Assembly (NCBI RefSeq): GCF_031178195.1
Contig: NZ_JAPSJL010000001.1
Location: 62,001-126,000 of the forward strand
Length of the DNA stretch: 64,000 nucleotides
Origin: Zhihengliuella sp.
GTDB taxonomy: Bacteria; Actinomycetota; Actinomycetes; Actinomycetales; Micrococcaceae
Reading direction: 5' to 3'
Positions 27,311 to 35,931 of this stretch are shown one piece after another. The notes under the pieces were generated by a model. The model was given only the letters and a program-made list of their open reading frames with translations. It made no database searches and had not been told where the DNA came from. A program made the translations under genes and the position numbers. Positions within the stretch are counted from its first letter, which is position 1. Every line of letters starts with the position of its first letter.

Positions 27311-28126
27311 ATGACTTCCACCGACTACGCCACGGCCCCCGCCGTCACGCTGACCATCGCCGGTTCCGAGGCGACGGGCGGCGCCGGCGCGCAGGCCGAC
27401 CTGAAGACCTTCCAGCAGCTGGGGACCTACGGCATCGTGGCCCTGACCTGCATCGTCTCCTTCGATCCGAAGGAGAACTGGAACCACCGGTTCGTCCCGG
27501 TGGAGCCGCAGGTCATCGCTGACCAGTTGGAAGCCGTGCAGGAGTGCTACCGCGGCCGGCTGGACACCGTGAAGCTGGGCATGATGGGCTCCCCGGCCAC
27601 GATCGGCACCGTCGCCGACGCCCTGAAGGGCCAGGACTGGCGGCACGTCGTCCTGGACCCGGTGCTGATCTGCAAGGGCCAGGAGCCGGGCCACGCGCTC
27701 GACACCGACGAGGCGCTCAAGGCGGAGCTGCTCCCCCTGGCCACGTTCGTCACGCCGAATCACTTCGAGGCCGAGCAGCTCTCCGGACTGAGCATCCGGG
27801 ACGAGGACGGCCTTGCCGCCGCGGCCAAGCGCATCCACGAGCTCTCCGGGGCGGCGGTCCTCGCGAAGGGCGGCGTCCGCCTCGCCGGCGGGGACGCCGT
27901 CGACGTCTTCTACGACGGCGAGACGCTGGAGGTCCTCCGCGCGCCGAAGATCGGCGAGGTCGCCGTCTCCGGGGCCGGATGCTCCCTGGCTGCAGCCATC
28001 ACCGCCGAGCTGGCCAAGGGTGCGACGCCGCTGGAGGCCGCCCGCACCGCCAAGGCCTTCGTCACCCGTGGCATCGAGCGTCGCGTGGAGTCCAACGCGC
28101 CGTTCGACGCTCTCTGGCAGGGCTGA
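27311..28126 (+). CDS. pdxK: Pyridoxine/HMP kinase of the Bacillus PdxK/ThiD type
   Basis: 271-residue ribokinase-fold kinase. It begins LTIAGSEATGGAGAQADLKTFQQLGTYG, contains VVLDPVLICKGQE (the PVxxCKG form typical of the bacillus-type pyridoxine kinase), the FVTPNHFEAEQLSG block, AKGGVRLAGGDAVDVFYDG, and the anion-hole motif GAGCSLAAAI with Cys as in Bacillus PdxK. It phosphorylates pyridoxine/pyridoxal or hydroxymethylpyrimidine for vitamin B6 or thiamine salvage; the two cannot be separated by eye. It stands alone between a PBP and a secreted protease. Confidence 0.87.
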   Translation: MTSTDYATAPAVTLTIAGSEATGGAGAQADLKTFQQLGTYGIVALTCIVSFDPKENWNHRFVPVEPQVIADQLEAVQECYRGRLDTVKLGMMGSPATIGTVADALKGQDWRHVVLDPVLICKGQEPGHALDTDEALKAELLPLATFVTPNHFEAEQLSGLSIRDEDGLAAAAKRIHELSGAAVLAKGGVRLAGGDAVDVFYDGETLEVLRAPKIGEVAVSGAGCSLAAAITAELAKGATPLEAARTAKAFVTRGIERRVESNAPFDALWQG

Positions 28127-28163
28127 GACACCCCTCCTCGCACCGTAAATATCAAAGAAGTCC

Positions 28164-28191
28164 TTGACAAGTGATCGAGGTCACCTAGGCT
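28164..28191 (+). promoter_or_regulatory. Strong consensus promoter of the subtilase gene
   Basis: TTGACA (28164-28169), a 16-bp spacer and TAGGCT (28186-28191). The leader is about 80 bases, with AAGGAG (28270-28275) before ATG 28280. Confidence 0.75.
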
Positions 28192-28279
28192 GGCTCGCGG
28201 AGGCCGCCCGTGCATCACGCCCGGATCGGCCTCCCGCGCCGCCTCACGACGTGCGCGAATCCTGAATCCAAGGAGCAGC

Positions 28280-31200
28280 ATGTCCCACTCGCACCGTTCC
28301 CGCCGGGCCGCCCGCGGCCTGTCGCGGGCCGTGGCCACCTCCGCGGGCCTCGCGCTCGCGGTGACCATGGCCTCGCCGGCCCAGGCGACGCCGTCGGACC
28401 CGCCCGCGGATGCCATCTCCGGCACCTCGCTGAAGGGCCACGACGCCGCACTGTCGCCGTCGCTCGCCCGCGCCGAGGGAGAGGTCTCGGTCTTCGTCCA
28501 GTTCGCAGGCGAAGGCGCCTACGAGCAGACGCAGCCCGAGGCCGTCCTGAAGCGCCACGGCAAGCCGGTCGACAAGTCGGCCAAGGTCAAGGAGATCCGC
28601 AAGAACATCAAGGCCCAGGGCAAGGCCGCCGCGAAGGCTGCCAAGGCCGAGGTCATCTACACGACCACGAACACGCTCCCCGGCGTCGCGCTCCGCGGGG
28701 ACGCGGAGCAGCTCCGCGCCCTCGCCGAACGCGACGACGTCGTGAAGGTCAGCGCCATCACCCCGAAGACGCCCAGCAACGCGGGCGCCGTCGTCGACAC
28801 CCGCACCCTGAACGCGTGGCAGGACCTCGGCGCGACGGGCGAGGACACCACGATCGCGGTGCTCGACACCGGCGTCGACTACACGCACGCCGGGTTCGGC
28901 GGCCCCGGCACCCGCGAGGCCTACGAGCAGGCACAGGCCTCCACCGAGCTCCCGGGCCCGGACTCCGGGCTGCTGGACCCCGCGAAGTTCATCGGGGGCT
29001 GGGACCTGACCGGCGACGACTACAACGCGAACCCGAGCGCCGACAGCTACCAGCCGATCCCCCACCCCGACCCCAACCCGCTGGACTGCGCGTCCGCCGG
29101 CCACGGCTCCCATGTCGCCGGCAGCGCCGCCGGCTACGGGGTGAACGCGGACGGGACCACGTTCCGCGGCGACTACTCCTCGCTCACCGAGGCCCAGGTC
29201 GCCGAGCTGAAGGTCGGCCCCGGCACGGCCCCGCTGGCCCAGGTGGTCGGCATCCGCGTCTTCGGCTGCGAGGGCTCCTCCGCCGTCGTCGGACAGGCCC
29301 TCGACTACGTGCTGGATCCCAACGGCGACGGCGACTTCTCCGACCGTGCCGACGTCGTGAACATGTCGCTCGGCTCCGACCACTCGCCGGTCGACGACCC
29401 CGAGAACGACATCGTCGACGCCCTCTCCGAGGTCGGCATCCTCTCCGTGGTCGCCTCCGGCAACGCCGGCGACGTGACCAACGTGGGCGGCTCCCCGGGC
29501 AACGCGGCGTCGGCGCTGACCGTGGCGAACAGCGTCGGCTCGACCGTCACGCTCGACGGTGCCGAGGTGCTCGCCCCGGCCGATGTCGCCGGCCGCGCCG
29601 CCGGCCAGTACTCGCGGAACTTCGACTACCAGACGGCCACCGAGGAGCAGCTCACCGGCGAGGTCGTCATGGCGCCCGCGGACAACGCGTTCGGCTGCGA
29701 CCCGTGGCCGGCCGGCACCGATCTGGGCGGCAAGTGGGTCTGGATCCAGTGGGAGGAGGACGGGTCCTTCCCGTGCGGCTCCGCCCAGCGCTTCAACAAC
29801 ATCGAGGCCGCCGGCGGCGCCGGCGTCGTCCTCGACTCCCCGCGACTGGTGTTCGACGCCGGAATCGCCGGCAACGCGACCATCCCGGGCATCCAGCTGA
29901 ACCAGACCTTCTCGGAGAAGCTGCGCCCGGCCGCCGAGGCCGGGACGCTGCAGATCCGCCTGGACGCCGAGTGGATCGGCTCCACCAAGGCGGAGTCCGG
30001 CGCCCTGGACACGCTCAACGCGAGCTCCTCGCGAGGCATCCACGGCAGCGACGGCACGGTCAAGCCGGACGTCGCGGCCCCGGGCACCTCCATCGGCTCG
30101 GTGGGCGTCGCGACCGGCAGCGGCCAGGCCGTCATGACCGGCACCTCGATGGCGACCCCGCACGTGGCCGGCCTCGCCGCGCTGCTCTACGGCGCGGACG
30201 ACTACACGCCGTACCAGGTCAAGTCGATGCTCATGAACACCGCGACGGCGGACCTCGAGACCGCCGAGGGCGAGGTCTATGGGCCGAACCGCGTGGGCGC
30301 CGGCCGCGTGGTCGCCGACGCCGCGCTGCAGACCCCGGCCCTGGCCTACGCCACCGACGCCCCGGAGCGCACCTCGCTGGTCTTCGGCGTGATCGAGCTG
30401 GGCACCGAGGCCTACACGGCGACGAAGTCCGTGACCGTGCAGAACCTCTCGGACGTCGAACGCACCTACGCCCTCTCCTACGAGGCGGCGACGGAGATCC
30501 CGGGTGCCGCCTACTCGCTGAGCGCTGACAGCGTCACCGTTCCCGCTGGCGGAACCGCCACGCTCGACGTCACCCTGACGATCGACCCGGCACAGTTCGC
30601 CAAGACCATGGACCCGACCATGGACGCCACCCAGCAGGGCCTGGCCCGCCAGTGGCTGGCCGACGCCACGGGCCGTGTCGAGCTCCGCGCGGACTCCGTC
30701 CCGACCCTGCGCGTCCCCGTGCAGGCGGCCCCCAAGCCGGTCGCGGCGATGGAGGCGGCGAAGAAGTCCAAGGTCCGCGACGGCGAGGCCTCGATCCAGC
30801 TCTCCGGCCGCGGCGTCGACCAGGGCGAGGGCTCCGAGAGCATCACCTCGCTCGTCTCGCCCTTCGAGCTCGGCGCGAGCTCCGGCGACCAGCAGGACTC
30901 GACGACGCCGGGCGCGAACCAGATGGACCTGTCCTTCGTGGGCGCCAACTCGGACGCCTCCGAGGTCGGCGCGGCCGACGGCGTGCTGAGCATCGGCGTC
31001 GCGACCCACGACCAGTGGGCGCATCTGGCCGGCGGCATCGAGATCAACGCCGAGTTCGACGTCGACCTCGATGGCACCGCGGACTTCTACACAGTCACCA
31101 CGCGCTACGACGACATCGATCTGGACGTGGCGGCGACCTTCGACGCCGAATCCGGCGAGAACGTCGACGTCTGGCCGGTCAACCTGGCCCAGGGCGAAAC

Positions 31201-31564
31201 GGACACGAACCTGTTCGACTCCAACGTGGCCAGCCTGCCGGTATCGCTCGCCGCGCTCGGGGTGACCGAGGACCAGCAGATCAACTACCGCGTCGCCACG
31301 TACAGCGTCTACTACACGGACGACGACGGCCGCTCCATCCCCGTCGACGCCACCGACTGGATCGGCTACAACCCGGTCTCCCCGGAGGTCTCCTTCGGTG
31401 GACTGCTCTTCGCGGACCTGCCCCAGAGCACCCTCGAGGCGACCGTGGCCACCAGCCCGGCCGGCCAGAACGGCAAGGGCAAGCCCAAGCCTGAAGCCGA
31501 GGCGCTGCTGCTGCATCACCACAACGCCCTCGACGCGCGCGCCGAGGTGGTGGAGTTCAAGTAA
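28280..31564 (+). CDS. Secreted S8 subtilisin-like serine protease
   Basis: 1,094 residues. A signal peptide ends near MASPAQA, followed by an inhibitor-I9-like propeptide (to about residue 165) and the S8 domain. The triad is Asp196 in AVLDTGVD, His275 in GHGSHVAGSAAG, and Ser623 in GTSMATPHVAG. A PA domain is inserted between His and Ser (about residues 440-570, with EAAGGAGVVLDSPRL). A Fn3-like region and a long beta-rich tail of about 250 residues follow, without an obvious cell-wall anchor. It is probably an extracellular nutrient protease. It has its own strong promoter and terminator. Confidence 0.95.
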   Translation: MSHSHRSRRAARGLSRAVATSAGLALAVTMASPAQATPSDPPADAISGTSLKGHDAALSPSLARAEGEVSVFVQFAGEGAYEQTQPEAVLKRHGKPVDKSAKVKEIRKNIKAQGKAAAKAAKAEVIYTTTNTLPGVALRGDAEQLRALAERDDVVKVSAITPKTPSNAGAVVDTRTLNAWQDLGATGEDTTIAVLDTGVDYTHAGFGGPGTREAYEQAQASTELPGPDSGLLDPAKFIGGWDLTGDDYNANPSADSYQPIPHPDPNPLDCASAGHGSHVAGSAAGYGVNADGTTFRGDYSSLTEAQVAELKVGPGTAPLAQVVGIRVFGCEGSSAVVGQALDYVLDPNGDGDFSDRADVVNMSLGSDHSPVDDPENDIVDALSEVGILSVVASGNAGDVTNVGGSPGNAASALTVANSVGSTVTLDGAEVLAPADVAGRAAGQYSRNFDYQTATEEQLTGEVVMAPADNAFGCDPWPAGTDLGGKWVWIQWEEDGSFPCGSAQRFNNIEAAGGAGVVLDSPRLVFDAGIAGNATIPGIQLNQTFSEKLRPAAEAGTLQIRLDAEWIGSTKAESGALDTLNASSSRGIHGSDGTVKPDVAAPGTSIGSVGVATGSGQAVMTGTSMATPHVAGLAALLYGADDYTPYQVKSMLMNTATADLETAEGEVYGPNRVGAGRVVADAALQTPALAYATDAPERTSLVFGVIELGTEAYTATKSVTVQNLSDVERTYALSYEAATEIPGAAYSLSADSVTVPAGGTATLDVTLTIDPAQFAKTMDPTMDATQQGLARQWLADATGRVELRADSVPTLRVPVQAAPKPVAAMEAAKKSKVRDGEASIQLSGRGVDQGEGSESITSLVSPFELGASSGDQQDSTTPGANQMDLSFVGANSDASEVGAADGVLSIGVATHDQWAHLAGGIEINAEFDVDLDGTADFYTVTTRYDDIDLDVAATFDAESGENVDVWPVNLAQGETDTNLFDSNVASLPVSLAALGVTEDQQINYRVATYSVYYTDDDGRSIPVDATDWIGYNPVSPEVSFGGLLFADLPQSTLEATVATSPAGQNGKGKPKPEAEALLLHHHNALDARAEVVEFK

Positions 31565-31577
31565 CCCAATGAAAACC

Positions 31578-31641
31578 AGCGGGCCGTGCCCGCGGCGGGC
31601 AGATCCCTCCGGGGATCAGACCGCTGCGGGCACGGCCCGCT
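31578..31641 (+). terminator. Long hairpin terminator after the subtilase
   Basis: AGCGGGCCGTGCCCGC (31578-31593) pairs perfectly with its complement at 31626-31641. A second small hairpin (GATCCC-TCC-GGGATC) forms in the loop. Confidence 0.85.
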
Positions 31642-31755
31642 TCTATGTGTCGTTGGCCGGAAATCGACCTGACCTTCCTTTTTCCGTTCTCCGCCGGGAG
31701 AACATTCCACGGAGCCCGCTTCTACTATTCCGTATTGTGGAAATTGATTATCCTC

Positions 31756-31784
31756 TTGTGAAATCTCTCCCGCCCGCCTACCTT
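31756..31784 (+). promoter_or_regulatory. Promoter of dctA
   Basis: TTGTGA (31756-31761), a 17-bp spacer and TACCTT (31779-31784), in the least GC-rich tract of the window (about half GC from 31660 to 31790). The sequence TTGTGGAAA occurs about 21 bp upstream of TTGTGAAA as a direct repeat, a possible activator site. Confidence 0.5.
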
Positions 31785-31802
31785 TGAGATGCCCGCCGCA
31801 GA

Positions 31803-31820
31803 TGTGACGGGCCTCTCACA
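31803..31820. promoter_or_regulatory. Inverted repeat downstream of the dctA promoter
   Basis: TGTGA-N8-TCACA, about 12-30 bp after the predicted transcription start and 23 bp before ATG 31844. The placement would suit a repressor. The 8-bp spacer is two longer than a CRP/GlxR site. Confidence 0.35.
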
Positions 31821-31843
31821 ATCGAACGAATGGGTTCCGACCG

Positions 31844-33283
31844 ATGAAGATTTCACACGAGGCCACGCTGAAGGCGAGTTCGGCGCCGGCCAAGAAGCGG
31901 CGACTGCATCAGTCGCTCTTCTTCCAGATCCTGATCGCCGTAGTCGCGGGGGTGCTGATCGGCCATTTCTGGCCGACGATCGGCGAGCAGCTGAGGCCGC
32001 TCGGAGACGGCTTCATACGTTTGATCAAGATGATCATCGCCCCGCTGATCTTCCTGGTCATCGTCACCGGCATCGCCGCCGTGGGCGATGTGAAATCCGT
32101 GGGCCGCGTGGGAGTCAAGGCCCTGATCTACTTCACCGGCGCAACCCTCTTCGCGCTCCTGTTCGGTATGGTCGTTGCCAATGTCGTCCAGCCCGGCAAG
32201 GGCTTGAACATCGATCCGGCCACGATGTCGCAGGAGGCCCTGGATGAGAAGACAGGGGGCGCCCAGCCGCACGGTGCCTCGGAGTTCCTGCTCGGCGTCA
32301 TTCCCGAGAGCGCGCTGGGTGCTTTCGCCGAGAACTCGCTCCTCCAGGTGCTCTTCTTCTCAGTCTTCTTCGGCATCGCCGTCATCGTCCTGGGCCAGGA
32401 CCGCTGCCGCCCGCTGTTGAACATCTTCGAACTGGTCCTGGAGATCGTCTTCAAGATCATGTCCTGGATCATGCGGGTCGCACCCATCGGCGCCTTCGGG
32501 GCCATGGCGTTCATCATCGGCCAGTACGGCATCGAGACGCTCGGCACCTACGCCAAGCTCATCGCTGCCTGCTACGCAGCTGCGTTGATCTTCATCGGCC
32601 TGCTGTTCGTCGTCGCCTGGGTCATGGCCGGCGTGCCGCTCTGGTCCTTCATCAAGTACACCCGCGAGGAGTTCCTCCTGGCGCTGGGCACTGCCTCCAC
32701 CGAGGCCGTCATGCCCCGCATCATGACGAAGCTGACACGGGCGGGCTGCTCCCGGGCCACCACGGGCCTGGTGATCCCCACCGGCTACTCGTTCAACCTC
32801 GACGGCGCCGCCATGTATCTCTCCATCGCTGTCCTCTTCCTGGCGCAGGCCTTCGGCCACGACCTGACTATCGGCCAGCAGCTCGCCGCCCTGGGGATCC
32901 TGCTGCTGACTTCCAAGGGCATGGCGGGCGTGCCAGGCTCCTCGTTCCTGGCACTCTCGGCGACGGCCGCGGCACTCGGGATCTTCCCCGTCGCCGGCGT
33001 CGCCCTGATGCTGGGCGCTGACCGCCTCATGGACTCCATGCGCGTCGCCGTCAACCTGCTGGGCAATTGCGTTGCCACCTTCGTCGTCGCCAAGTGGGAG
33101 AACCAGTTCGACCGCGGCGTGATGCAGCGCGCCTTCGCGGGCAAGCTCACGGACGAGGACGAAACCGAATTCCAGCGTCAGCACTCGCCCGAAACGGTCG
33201 CCGTACTCGGCGGCGACGGAGCCCCGGCTCCAGCTTCCGTCCAGACGGCCCAGCCCCTGCCGACAGCCGGCGCCGCACGATAG
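31844..33283 (+). CDS. dctA: C4-dicarboxylate:cation symporter DctA
   Basis: 479-residue member of the glutamate/dicarboxylate:cation symporter family, with eight membrane helices and two hairpins. Landmarks are FIRLIKMIIAPLIFLVIVTGIA, the Ser/Thr-rich hairpin LGTASTEAVMPRI, GYSFNLDGAAMYLSIAVLFLAQ (the DctA form of the NLDG motif), and SKGMAGVPGSSFLALSATAA, the second hairpin. It takes up succinate, fumarate and malate with Na+ or H+. The gene is slightly less GC-rich than its neighbours and follows an AT-rich, probably regulated promoter. It ends at a hairpin shared with umuC. Confidence 0.93.
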   Translation: MKISHEATLKASSAPAKKRRLHQSLFFQILIAVVAGVLIGHFWPTIGEQLRPLGDGFIRLIKMIIAPLIFLVIVTGIAAVGDVKSVGRVGVKALIYFTGATLFALLFGMVVANVVQPGKGLNIDPATMSQEALDEKTGGAQPHGASEFLLGVIPESALGAFAENSLLQVLFFSVFFGIAVIVLGQDRCRPLLNIFELVLEIVFKIMSWIMRVAPIGAFGAMAFIIGQYGIETLGTYAKLIAACYAAALIFIGLLFVVAWVMAGVPLWSFIKYTREEFLLALGTASTEAVMPRIMTKLTRAGCSRATTGLVIPTGYSFNLDGAAMYLSIAVLFLAQAFGHDLTIGQQLAALGILLLTSKGMAGVPGSSFLALSATAAALGIFPVAGVALMLGADRLMDSMRVAVNLLGNCVATFVVAKWENQFDRGVMQRAFAGKLTDEDETEFQRQHSPETVAVLGGDGAPAPASVQTAQPLPTAGAAR

Positions 33284-33325
33284 GCGCCCCGCCCAGCGCG
33301 CCCCTGCATGCTGCAGTATGAGCGG

Positions 33326-33353
33326 GCGGCCAGGAGCATCAGCTCCCGGCCGC
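33326..33353. terminator. Terminator between dctA and umuC
   Basis: GCGGCC-A-GGAGC pairs with GCTCC-C-GGCCGC, leaving one mismatch, and is followed by TTTCTCG on the plus strand, a typical intrinsic terminator for dctA. Confidence 0.7.
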
Positions 33354-33380
33354 TTTCTCGTCCCGGTCCCGCTCTCTCCG

Positions 33381-34706
33381 CTATCCGCGCACGAGCGGGA
33401 GGTCCTTCCACTCGGTCGTGAACTTCGGCGAGGAGAACTGCCGCCGCATGCTCCACGCGGCGGGCTCGGAGAGGCCGCCCCGGCCGAGCCCGATGGAAGT
33501 CTGACCGAAACGCGACTTGACGCGCCCGAGGACCTCGCTGAGCTGGGGCGCCTCGTCCGGGCAAGCGGCGCCTGCCGGACTGTCGTGGTCAGCGGCGAGC
33601 GCGGAGAACAGGTCCAGCTCCTGCTGCAGCGGCGCGCCGGCAGGGGTCAGGCCGGAGAGCACCACGCCCGCGCGGGCGTACGCAGCGTCCGGCGCCACCC
33701 GCCCGCCGAGGGCGTTGACGGCGGCGCGGACGATCTCGATCGGATCGTCTGTCGGGGCCGCAAGCGGCACGGACACGGTGGGATTCGACGCGGGCCCGGC
33801 GGCGAAGCGGCTGGTCCCGGCAAACGCGGTGACCACGCTGGCGCGCAGTCCACGGGACGCGAGTCGGGAGGCTGCGCTCTGGGCGTAGACGGCCATGACC
33901 TCGCGCATCTCGGCGGCCGAGCCAACGGGCTGGGAGAACGAGCGGGAGAACATGATCTGGTGGGCATCGGCCCGCTCGTCGATCGGCGGAATGCACGGGG
34001 TCCCGTTGAGCTCGAGCACGGTGCGCTGCAGCACCACGGAGAACTTCCGCCGGATCCACGCGGGGTCGGCGTCGCGGAGATCGGCGACCGTGCTGATGCC
34101 CAGGCCCTCGAGTTTTTCGCCGCTGCGCCGACCGACACCCCACACCTCGGTGGCCGGCAGCCGCTCCTGCAGTCGTCGCAGCTGTTCGGCGGGCATGGAG
34201 CCCAGGGAGCAGACCCCGCCGAACCCCGGGTTGTTCTTCGCCACGTGGTTGGCGAACTTGGCCAGCGTCTTGCTGGAGGCGACGCCCACACAGACCGGCA
34301 GGCCCACGTGGCGACGAACGGCCTCCCGCACGGTCCGGGCGGCCTCGACAGCGGCTGTCGCGTCGCCGTCAGGGAGGCCGAGAAACGACTCGTCGATGGA
34401 GTAGATCTCCTGCCACGCGCCGAACCGGCCGATGACCTCCATCGCCCGCGCCGACATGTCGCCGTAGAGCTCGTAGTTGCTGGACCGGGCGACCAGCCCT
34501 TGCTGCTCGGCCAGGGGCGCCAGCTTGAACCACGGCGCACCCGTGCGAATACCCAGGGCCTTGGCCTCGGCGCTGCGCGCCACGACGCAGCCGTCGTTGT
34601 TGGAGAGTACGACGACGGGGCGGCCTTCCAGACCCGGGTCGAAGACGCGCTCGCAGGAGACGTAGAAGTTGTTGACGTCGACCAGGGCGAAGAGGTGCCC
34701 GCTCAT
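33381..34706 (-). CDS. umuC: Y-family DNA polymerase V catalytic subunit
   Basis: 441 residues. The Y-family polymerase catalytic core is intact: ALVDVNNFYVSCERVF with the first Asp, NNDGCVVARSAEAKALGI, IYSIDESFLGL with the catalytic Asp-Glu, and the KTLAKFANHVAKNN loop. HhH residues WGVGRRSGEKLEGLGI and a little-finger domain follow. A clamp-binding motif, QQELDLFSA, lies near residue 375. The start overlaps the umuD stop by four bases (ATGA), so the two are coupled. It performs error-prone bypass of lesions and belongs to the SOS operon below. Confidence 0.95.
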   Translation of the reverse strand: MSGHLFALVDVNNFYVSCERVFDPGLEGRPVVVLSNNDGCVVARSAEAKALGIRTGAPWFKLAPLAEQQGLVARSSNYELYGDMSARAMEVIGRFGAWQEIYSIDESFLGLPDGDATAAVEAARTVREAVRRHVGLPVCVGVASSKTLAKFANHVAKNNPGFGGVCSLGSMPAEQLRRLQERLPATEVWGVGRRSGEKLEGLGISTVADLRDADPAWIRRKFSVVLQRTVLELNGTPCIPPIDERADAHQIMFSRSFSQPVGSAAEMREVMAVYAQSAASRLASRGLRASVVTAFAGTSRFAAGPASNPTVSVPLAAPTDDPIEIVRAAVNALGGRVAPDAAYARAGVVLSGLTPAGAPLQQELDLFSALAADHDSPAGAACPDEAPQLSEVLGRVKSRFGQTSIGLGRGGLSEPAAWSMRRQFSSPKFTTEWKDLPLVRG

Positions 34707-35104
34707 AGCCGGTGCAGGCTCCGGGTGACAACGCCCCAGACGACGAACCCGCCGGCGATGCGCTCGAGCGCCGGTTCGCCCGGCGGCAGGGGGTCGGTCT
34801 CGAGTGCGCCGCCCTCGCCGTCGTGCCGGAGCCGACGGACGACCAGTTCACCGCCCACGACGGCGACCACGACGTTCCCGGGGCGCGGCGTGCGGGCGCG
34901 CTCGACGATGATCTCGTCGCCGTCCGAGATGCCCGAGGCGGCCATGGAATCGCCGGTCACGCGCATGACGAACGTGCTGGTGCGGTCCGGGATCAAGTGC
35001 CGGTTCAGGTCGATGCCGCCGTCGTAGTAGTCTCCGGCCGGCGACGCGAACCCGGTCGCGGCCTTCGGGCGGACCGTACCCGCCGCGTGGTCGGACGACT
35101 CCAT
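34703..35104 (-). CDS. umuD: UmuD-like subunit lacking the catalytic lysine
   Basis: 133 residues with the LexA/UmuD S24 fold: Ser53 in VTGDSM, DGDEIIVERA, and GNVVVAVVGGELVVRRLRH. Aligned by spacing to E. coli UmuD (Ser60, Lys97), the general-base position is Arg90, so the Ser-Lys dyad is incomplete. The N-terminal cleavage context, CGFPSPAADY in E. coli, is TGFASPAGDY here. I chose ATG 35104 because AGGAGGT sits six bases upstream; an upstream ATG (35134) touches the LexA box and has no ribosome-binding site. It may work only as a fixed UmuC partner. Confidence 0.88.
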   Translation of the reverse strand: MESSDHAAGTVRPKAATGFASPAGDYYDGGIDLNRHLIPDRTSTFVMRVTGDSMAASGISDGDEIIVERARTPRPGNVVVAVVGGELVVRRLRHDGEGGALETDPLPPGEPALERIAGGFVVWGVVTRSLHRL

Positions 35105-35133
35105 GGCACCTCCTCGACGCCCCGCGTCATCCA

Positions 35134-35149
35134 TCGAACAAACTTTCGA
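35134..35149. promoter_or_regulatory. LexA (SOS) box of umuDC
   Basis: TCGAACAAACTTTCGA, one mismatch from the actinobacterial consensus TCGAAC-N4-GTTCGA. It lies at the predicted transcription start of umuDC. Confidence 0.8.
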
Positions 35150-35154
35150 TCCTC

Positions 35155-35160
35155 AGTCTA
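35155..35160 (-). promoter_or_regulatory. -10 element of the umuDC operon
   Basis: TAGACT on the minus strand, five bases upstream of the LexA box. LexA bound there would cover the start site. Confidence 0.55.
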
Positions 35161-35299
35161 GTGCTGGCCCCGGCCCTCCGCCACGGAGGGTGACCGGCGG
35201 GGTGAGACCCAGCCGTGGAGGGCGAAAAGACGGATGAAGGACCGCCTTCTTCCGGTCCGCCCGGCCGCGCAGCCCCCGTGCGGCAGTCCACTGGTGCGC

Positions 35300-35842
35300 A
35301 TGGATACACTCGACACCACCTCAGTCACGCACCTCCACGCCACCGGGACACCCCCGGGGATCCGCCGACGGCGAGTCCTCACGGGAGCCGCCTGGTCCGT
35401 GCCGATCATCGCCGCCGCGGTCTCGGCGCCAGCCGCGTCCGCCAGCCCCTCCACCGGCGGCCAACTGACCTACCCGGCGTCCTTCCGCTACAACGGGGCG
35501 GGGCTCCAGGTCGAGCAGACCTTCATGACCGCGACGGCGGACGGCTTGGCTGCCGGCGTCGCGACCGGGACCATCACCCTCACCGTCACGGCGCCTGCGG
35601 GGACGACCCTGCAGACGCTCACGCTGAACGCGGGGTGGGTCCTGACGAACCCGGACTCCACCAACGGCGTCTTCATCTTCGTCCACTCAGAGGGCGTCGT
35701 GACCGGCCGGGACGGGACGCACAGCTTCTCGCTGCCGACCTACACCCTCCGGACGCCCGAGGAGCCGCCGGCCCCCGGCTCGGTCACTCTCTCGTGGACG
35801 AGCGACAACTTCACGGGCGGTTCGGCGACCTACACCGGCTAG
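35300..35842 (+). CDS. Secreted protein with Tat-like signal
   Basis: 180 residues from ATG 35300. Residues 20-50 form a twin-arginine-type signal (GIRRRRVLTGAAWSVPIIAAAVSAPAASA) followed by about 130 residues of predicted beta structure rich in Thr and Val (TGTITLTVTAPAGTTLQTLTL). I know similar short Tat-signal proteins in Arthrobacter relatives but no function. An upstream in-frame ATG at 35234 has no ribosome-binding site. It is divergent from umuDC and precedes a large LuxR regulator by 89 bp. Confidence 0.7.
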   Translation: MDTLDTTSVTHLHATGTPPGIRRRRVLTGAAWSVPIIAAAVSAPAASASPSTGGQLTYPASFRYNGAGLQVEQTFMTATADGLAAGVATGTITLTVTAPAGTTLQTLTLNAGWVLTNPDSTNGVFIFVHSEGVVTGRDGTHSFSLPTYTLRTPEEPPAPGSVTLSWTSDNFTGGSATYTG

Positions 35843-35931
35843 CCCCGAGCAGGAGTCCACGAGCGACGATTCGCACCAGCCCGACCGCCGGCACGGGAGG
35901 GGGTGAGGAAAAGGGTTAAAGGCTCAAGTAA

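Noticed and set aside
31803-31820. CRP/GlxR box upstream of dctA
   Set aside because: The TGTGA and TCACA half-sites are separated by 8 bp; the consensus needs 6. Kept only as a generic inverted repeat.
35104-35134. Upstream ATG 35134 as the umuD start
   Set aside because: It falls on the edge of the LexA box and has no ribosome-binding site; ATG 35104 has AGGAGGT at ideal distance.
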